This document shows, piece after piece, positions 59,381 through 64,000 of a stretch of DNA of 64,000 bases (the stretch's first letter is position 1; each line of letters begins with the position of its first letter). Source of the DNA: a bacterium (GTDB lineage: Bacteria > Margulisbacteria > Marinamargulisbacteria > UBA817 > JABISL01); contig JABISL010000045.1 of the NCBI GenBank assembly GCA_018700055.1, positions 1 through 64,000 on the forward strand, written 5' to 3'. The notes beneath the pieces were generated by a model. That model was not told where the DNA came from and did not search any database. It saw nothing but the letters and a program-made list of their open reading frames with translations. The position numbers and the translations under genes were made by a program.

Positions 59381-60919
59381 ATGCAACCATCAGCTCAATC
59401 TACACACCAAAAACCACCCATACCACCTACTCGAGTAGCGCCACCCCGTATATCGATTGCAAAAACGGTTGGTGTAATCGCCGCAGCCCTTCTTCCCAAC
59501 ACGAACGCGGCACACCCAATAATACCCCCCTCTCCCCCACTCCCAGATCCCGTAGCACTGGCAACCCAATGCACTGAGATCTCATCCCCATGGCAAACAG
59601 CACTTCCCACTTGCCCACTCCCTGAATCCGTCATCCTCAGAAACGGTAACCGATTCACCGGCACCTTTCATAACAACGAAGCCCTGGGGTATAAAGTCAT
59701 GGACATTGGCGTCAAACAATTCCCTGACGGATCATCTGACGCTGGAACCTTTATCCATGTCAAAGGATGGACGATGCTACATGGTGATGACTGTACACGT
59801 ATCCACCCTGATGGAAGAAAGGATACCGGACGATTCAAATACAATAAGTACGTTGGCCCATCACCCACTAGCCAGCCGAATCATTTAGTATTAGACAATG
59901 GAAACCATTTAGAAGGTCACATTGTGACAAATGCGCATGGACATCCTGTCTTACATGGCCCCAATTGCACCGCAACACAAGAAAATGGCGTTACGCTAAA
60001 AGGAACCTTTGTCTACGGTGGACTCACAGAAGGCTCAAAAACCTACCCGAACGGCGCAGTCGATTCCGGAACCTTTGACCGCACAAAATTTGGATGGGAA
60101 GCCTTGCATGGTCTTAATTGCACGCAATCGTTTCCGGATGGATCATCTTTTACAGGTGTTTTTGAGCACAACTATCGCGCAAATGGAGTTATCCCGTTCC
60201 CCACGGAGGACAATCCAGACAACCATGCTTATGTGATGAACGGACGAATAATTAAGCAAGGCAATCTCCCCCCCGTCTCAGAAGAATGCCTACAGCTTTT
60301 TTCTGACGAAAAAACGCCTTTTCTATTGAATGCGGATTACATGAAAAAATATACTGCATTCATGGCGGATATTGATAACCAGTTTGAACGAGCATACGAG
60401 CAGTCTTCACCAGACCCTCTAAAAATGAAAAGTATTACGAAAAAATCTCTCAAAAACATGTTTAAGGATTTTATGAAAGAGGCTTACTCTGTCCCATCTG
60501 GACTTAGATCCATCTCAAGACTAGAAGAGACAAATTTTAGCTCCCTACTCAGTGAAATCACACTCCCTCTTATCAGAGAACAGCTCCCTCATATGGATGT
60601 TGCTCGTGGTGTTTTTTTACATGTAATCAACCCTGAAGACTATAGCAACTATCATTGGGCACACTACAACACCCAACCACCATCCCCACAGGAATACATC
60701 AAACGTGCATCCGCCGAATTCAATCAACTATTGTTTAATATCCCCCAAAATAACATCCCAAAGGAACCTAACAAACAGGTTGATGTAAGTAACGAAGTCT
60801 TCTTTCAATCCCATCGCCATACAGACCTAGAGCCTTGGGTAACCTGTGTCCAAACGGTGTTTAATAAAACAGAGGAAATGATGGCGAATCAAATTAAGAC
60901 ACTGAAAGAAAGTAATTAG
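59381..60919 (+). CDS. MORN-like repeat protein with N-terminal hydrophobic segment
   Basis: A 512-residue protein. The N-terminus is Pro-rich and followed by a hydrophobic stretch (SIAKTVGVIAAALLPNTNAA) that could be a signal anchor. Residues about 85-295 hold five or six degenerate MORN-like units (NGNRFTGTFHNNEALGYKVM; FPDGSSDAGTFIHVKGWTML; YPNGAVDSGTFDRTKFGWEA; FPDGSSFTGVFEHNYRANGV) with repeated LHG-x-NCT. The C-terminal 200 residues are helical and unrecognised. MORN repeats bind membranes or proteins and are common in host-directed bacterial proteins. GAGGA lies 9 nt before the ATG. The 260-bp AT-rich gap upstream holds the divergent sulfur-operon promoter and nothing else I can name. 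Confidence 0.65.
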   Translation: MQPSAQSTHQKPPIPPTRVAPPRISIAKTVGVIAAALLPNTNAAHPIIPPSPPLPDPVALATQCTEISSPWQTALPTCPLPESVILRNGNRFTGTFHNNEALGYKVMDIGVKQFPDGSSDAGTFIHVKGWTMLHGDDCTRIHPDGRKDTGRFKYNKYVGPSPTSQPNHLVLDNGNHLEGHIVTNAHGHPVLHGPNCTATQENGVTLKGTFVYGGLTEGSKTYPNGAVDSGTFDRTKFGWEALHGLNCTQSFPDGSSFTGVFEHNYRANGVIPFPTEDNPDNHAYVMNGRIIKQGNLPPVSEECLQLFSDEKTPFLLNADYMKKYTAFMADIDNQFERAYEQSSPDPLKMKSITKKSLKNMFKDFMKEAYSVPSGLRSISRLEETNFSSLLSEITLPLIREQLPHMDVARGVFLHVINPEDYSNYHWAHYNTQPPSPQEYIKRASAEFNQLLFNIPQNNIPKEPNKQVDVSNEVFFQSHRHTDLEPWVTCVQTVFNKTEEMMANQIKTLKESN

Positions 60920-60931
60920 AGAAATCTCTAA
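60916..60931 (+). terminator. Hairpin at the end of the MORN-like gene
   Basis: TTAGAGA-AA-TCTCTAA is a perfect 7-bp inverted repeat that begins one base before the stop codon (TAG at 60917-60919). It is followed by TAAAAACTATAATTTTT. The A/T tract after the stem makes a weak intrinsic terminator plausible. Confidence 0.4.
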
Positions 60932-60996
60932 TAAAAACTATAATTTTTAGTAAATTTTGATAGACTATACAAATCACATAATTCAAGGGGAATTCA

Positions 60997-62682
60997 ATGG
61001 GAAGTATATTAAATAAAACTGTATTTACTACAGGGTCCGCACTGGGTCGAAACGCCATCCCCATAGTTGGAGGTCTCGATAAGCGCGTATTTTCTACTGA
61101 CAAACCGCCTGTTCAGCCACCACCTACTTTTTCTCAAGAAAAAAGCCCCCATGTTGTTTCAAAAAAAAGCGGTCTCCCACCTGCTCCACTAAGAACCAGC
61201 GCGCTCCAAAACCCTTCCATTGTCAGTCATCGTCCCTATTCAACGACACCATCTGTATTTGGCGCGGTACAGGCACCTATTATATTAAAGGGCGCCGAGT
61301 TAGACGCTGCTATCAAGACACTTCCAATGTTTGATTTCAAAACGTTTGGGCTTGAATACAACAATGGAAAACCACTAGACTTCCCAACACAAAAGATGAA
61401 AGTGTTCCCATTCCAAAGACCACCAGAAGGAACTGATAACCAAGACCTATTTAGAGCTCACGTAAGAACTTCTTTAAGTAAGATCGACGCCATGCCTTTT
61501 TCAGAACTCAAGTCTATACTCATTCCTAACGAAGAAGATAATAACCATCAACCTGTACACGAATTCTCACACACACCTCCTACAAGACATGCCAACCAGC
61601 TATTTATTGGGATTGTACTCAAACCCCCAACAGGATTAATAACCAAACTGCAGAAAAAAGAATCCCTAGTAGATTACATGGTAACTGCATACAACAGACA
61701 GTACTTAGTCGTTTCCGATGAAACAACAGAGTTAACTCGACTCCTTAAGTTAGAAAACCCAACCGATACAAATAAACGTGAAATTGAAATAGATTTAGAA
61801 ACAAACCAAGTAAGAATCCCCGTTGAAAACATACAAATAACAGACCCCGAAAACACTATCTCAGTAAGTAAAACCCAACGGTATTTTGCCAAACTATTCA
61901 AACTTGAAGAATATCGGGACGCTTGTGCAGAAGTCGCCTTTTCCTATTTTTCTACTATCCTAGGGGTCCGAGACGAATCACCTAAAATCACCATAAAGCC
62001 AGTCATAACCTCAAAGGACAAACCGAACTTAGCCGTGGTCCTTAGACGATTCTATAACGGAGAGGACGGACGAATACTTGAAAGTTCAACCACTAATGCA
62101 ACAAAAGAGGCCCTTCTATCTCATTTATTCGTCCGGTTTATTTTATTAGCCGACATCGATGCCCATAACCCAGGCAATATTCTAGTATTAGAAGGGTCAC
62201 GTCTATCCAACGCCCCTTTCATGAATATTGACCCAGAAGCGATCCTTCCTGATGCTAGCCACATGAGACGCTTTTTGGATACAGAGTGGGCCGGCGACAA
62301 CGACGATATAACCGGTACATGGAACTGGCGAAAAAAAACAAGGACTGAACATGGGTTAGATCCAGACTCATTTCTCCAAATATTCTTAGAGTCAGACAAC
62401 CCATTCATGATGGACCTTAGAAACAGACATCCAGATCTCAATTCAGAGGAACTACTCAAACTAATCGGCGACATGGAAATCCCAAGAAAAACAATCGACT
62501 TAGTACTGGAAAAGCGCGATGAACTGAACAAACTTATGTTTAGTTTTTCATTGGTCCCACCCGCCGATATCGTCAATCAAAACACCAATATCCATCATGT
62601 AATAAAAGCTCTTGAACATGCCAGAGCCAATAACATCCCCCTCAATCTAAGAAACGTCGTTTCCGGAAATCTCGGCGAATAA
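60997..62682 (+). CDS. Hypothetical protein with possible kinase-like fold
   Basis: A 561-residue protein. The first 95 residues are Pro/Ser-rich and disordered, without a clear signal peptide. Later parts recall an atypical protein or lipid kinase: a helix with conserved-looking Glu (CAEVAFSYFSTILGV, E312), a strand AVVLRRFYNG, then LLADIDAHNPGNILVLEG (386-DxDAHxxxN-394) and FMNIDPEAILPDA (D412). PI3/PI4-kinase-like and effector kinases have D-x-H-x2-N and a following D(F/P). Here the Asp-to-Asn spacing is one longer, so the call is tentative. AAGGGGA lies 5 nt before the ATG. The neighbours are MORN-like and Pro-rich effector-like genes. Confidence 0.55.
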   Translation: MGSILNKTVFTTGSALGRNAIPIVGGLDKRVFSTDKPPVQPPPTFSQEKSPHVVSKKSGLPPAPLRTSALQNPSIVSHRPYSTTPSVFGAVQAPIILKGAELDAAIKTLPMFDFKTFGLEYNNGKPLDFPTQKMKVFPFQRPPEGTDNQDLFRAHVRTSLSKIDAMPFSELKSILIPNEEDNNHQPVHEFSHTPPTRHANQLFIGIVLKPPTGLITKLQKKESLVDYMVTAYNRQYLVVSDETTELTRLLKLENPTDTNKREIEIDLETNQVRIPVENIQITDPENTISVSKTQRYFAKLFKLEEYRDACAEVAFSYFSTILGVRDESPKITIKPVITSKDKPNLAVVLRRFYNGEDGRILESSTTNATKEALLSHLFVRFILLADIDAHNPGNILVLEGSRLSNAPFMNIDPEAILPDASHMRRFLDTEWAGDNDDITGTWNWRKKTRTEHGLDPDSFLQIFLESDNPFMMDLRNRHPDLNSEELLKLIGDMEIPRKTIDLVLEKRDELNKLMFSFSLVPPADIVNQNTNIHHVIKALEHARANNIPLNLRNVVSGNLGE

Positions 62683-62706
62683 CTCTATGGTTGCTATAAT
62701 TTCTCA

Positions 62707-63423
62707 ATGATCCTCCTAATCCTTGGCCTAGCCGCACTTGCATCTGCAACCATATCTGGCCTGGTCGGAATGGCCGGAGGAATACTGCTGTTGGCAACGA
62801 TGACCTTCTTCCTACCCTTTCAGGTGATCGTCCCTATTCATGGCATTGTTCAGCTCACGAGCAATATTACACGCGCAGCAATCCTTCGAAAAAACATCCA
62901 TCGTCGCATCCTAGGCTACTTCTTACTTGGCGTTCCAATAGGCGGAATCATGGGATACCAGTTACTATCCCGTATCACCAAACCAGAGTGGTTATTAATA
63001 CTAATCATCGGATTACTAATATATGTGGCTCTCAAGCCCAAAAAACTCCCTTACATCCACATACCACTCCCTGCCTTTGCCTTACTTGGTGGAATTGCGG
63101 CATGTCTTGGCTGTCTCATCGGTGCGACCGGCCCTTTCTTAGCCCCCTTCTTCATTCGTGAAGATCTCTCCAAGGAACAAATAGTCGCCACCAAGGCCGC
63201 CTCTCAACTCCTCGTCCATATCATCAAGATCCCCATCTTCTTGGCGCTAGCCTTCCCCTATCTCGACCACACAATACTTATCGGAGTTATGATGACAGGC
63301 GTATTCATCGGAACCAAAATCGGCACCACGCTTCTTAAAAAAATAGATGGCAAACGATTCCTCATGCTCATCAAACTCGCGATGCTTGCCACCGCTGCAA
63401 AGTTGACTTTTGGCCTTATATAA
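62707..63423 (+). CDS. TauE/SafE (TSUP) family exporter
   Basis: A 238-residue membrane protein with seven or eight helices. The TSUP pattern occurs twice: GLVGMAGGILLLATMTFF near the start and CLIGATGPFLAPFFI in the second half, with the conserved VPIHGIVQLTSNITRAAI. The family exports sulfite, sulfonates or sulfolactate, or moves small sulfur compounds. Given the sulfate-reduction operon nearby, sulfite release is a fair inference. TATAAT (62695-62700) lies 6 nt before the ATG with no ribosome site, so the mRNA is probably leaderless. Confidence 0.85.
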   Translation: MILLILGLAALASATISGLVGMAGGILLLATMTFFLPFQVIVPIHGIVQLTSNITRAAILRKNIHRRILGYFLLGVPIGGIMGYQLLSRITKPEWLLILIIGLLIYVALKPKKLPYIHIPLPAFALLGGIAACLGCLIGATGPFLAPFFIREDLSKEQIVATKAASQLLVHIIKIPIFLALAFPYLDHTILIGVMMTGVFIGTKIGTTLLKKIDGKRFLMLIKLAMLATAAKLTFGLI

Positions 63424-63467
63424 AAATTTAGTGAAATTTGCCTGCTAATCGTTACGATATGTAGATT

Positions 63468-64000
63468 ATGAATAACGCAACATTTAGACCAGGCATACCA
63501 CCAGTCGCATCTACACCAGTAACTAAGACCCACTCTTACCAAACTAGGAGACCCGCAGAACTTAACACTACTCATCAGGAATATGGTGCACCCTCTCCTT
63601 ATCCAGGAGACGGCGACAGCCAAACCAGTCCAAGAGGCTTTGGACAAACAAACATGGTAAACAACAACCAAACAAGCCACTCCTCATCCTCTAGAGATTC
63701 GCATCACAAGGGATTAATCGGATTCATCTCAAAAAACGCAGGTAGCGATCCATGGGTATCTGACACTGATGTCTCGGAAATGATTAAGTCATATCAAAAC
63801 CAATTTTCTATACAATCTATAACACCAGAACCTCCTCCAAAAAATTCAGAGTCACAGTCCAAAAGTAATATTAGTAAAAAAAGATCTGCCATTGAAGCCG
63901 CAAAAACGGACTCGCCCCCCTCTATCCTTGAAGACCCTGAGTTAGAAAAAGTCTTGCAACTCATTCCTAGAAAAAGACCCTATACTGCAGCTGAACGACT
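63468..64000 (+). CDS. Pro/Ser/Gln-rich unknown protein (3' truncated)
   Basis: An open frame of at least 177 codons running off the right edge: MNNATFRPGIPPVASTPVTK, a polar low-complexity region rich in S, Q, N and P, a short hydrophobic KGLIGFISKNAG, and then SKSNISKKRSAIEAAKT followed by LEKVLQLIPRKRPYTAAER. The style (disordered polar head, KKRS/RKRP basic clusters) matches the heads of the proteins at 44948 and 60997. No motif is recognised. A TATGTA hexamer sits just upstream of the ATG. Confidence 0.55.
   Translation, partial: MNNATFRPGIPPVASTPVTKTHSYQTRRPAELNTTHQEYGAPSPYPGDGDSQTSPRGFGQTNMVNNNQTSHSSSSRDSHHKGLIGFISKNAGSDPWVSDTDVSEMIKSYQNQFSIQSITPEPPPKNSESQSKSNISKKRSAIEAAKTDSPPSILEDPELEKVLQLIPRKRPYTAAER

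Overview
The window reads as one contiguous, densely packed bacterial chromosome segment, moderately AT-rich, with many 1-14 bp gene overlaps and long one-strand operons. It has a Gram-negative-type parts list: the MEP isoprenoid enzymes IspG and IspH, dTDP-sugar genes, a VKOR-DsbA oxidative folding protein, type II/IV pseudopilins, a TIGR03545/TIGR03546 pair and a GuaB3-type IMP dehydrogenase. GuaB3, the VKOR fusion and the abundance of ankyrin, MORN-like and other host-interaction-like proteins would suit an uncultured lineage near Cyanobacteria, such as Margulisbacteria, or another protist-associated group. That placement is inference; no rRNA or ribosomal protein gene is present to test it.

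Layout. 1-7.1 kb: the end of an unknown gene, the TIGR03545/TIGR03546 membrane pair, shikimate kinase, two tRNA methylthiotransferases (MiaB, MtaB) and two ankyrin genes, one frameshifted. 7.2-11.0 kb: a 1279-residue exported fibre-like protein with tandem modules and a C-terminal peptidase S74 chaperone. 11.1-17.6 kb: guaA/guaB3, a small exported-protein operon, ferredoxin-NADP reductase and two thioredoxin-fold proteins. 18-24 kb: tRNA-Arg, a dTDP-sugar pair, DUF502, a minor-pseudopilin and prepilin-peptidase cluster, folD and a dimeric dUTPase. 24-33.9 kb: a RAYT-type transposase, ROK kinase, GlcD-type oxidase, VKOR-DsbA fusion, tRNA-Thr, hemerythrin plus Fur, a polA gene split by an in-frame amber codon, hisI and ispH. 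34-44.9 kb: ispG, pyrC, a methyltransferase, purD, an AlbA_2/winged-helix protein, thiH, thiG and comEC. 44.9-48.5 kb: a large protein with a nucleotidyltransferase-like motif, tRNA-Gly and a broken ankyrin gene.

The functional centrepiece is a twelve-gene minus-strand operon (48.5-59.1 kb). It combines assimilatory sulfate reduction (CysN, CysD, an APS-reductase-type CysH, and a sulfite reductase fused to a TusA domain) with the protein-thiocarboxylate route to homocysteine known from Wolinella succinogenes. That route is represented by a ThiS-like carrier ending GGGSE, a JAMM protease, a ThiF-like adenylyltransferase and MetY. The operon also carries CysK and an Rrf2/CymR-like regulator placed first, with a consensus promoter whose start point lies in a palindrome. 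Downstream on the other strand (59.4-64 kb) lies a cluster of effector-like proteins (MORN-like repeats, a possible kinase fold, a Pro/Ser/Gln-rich protein) and a TauE-family exporter.

Two window-wide patterns stand out. First, five copies of an approximately 80-bp two-hairpin intergenic element show compensatory base changes; three of them abut the 3' ends of the three tRNA genes. Second, several genes have a TATAAT/TATACT hexamer only 6-9 nt before the start codon, suggesting leaderless transcripts.
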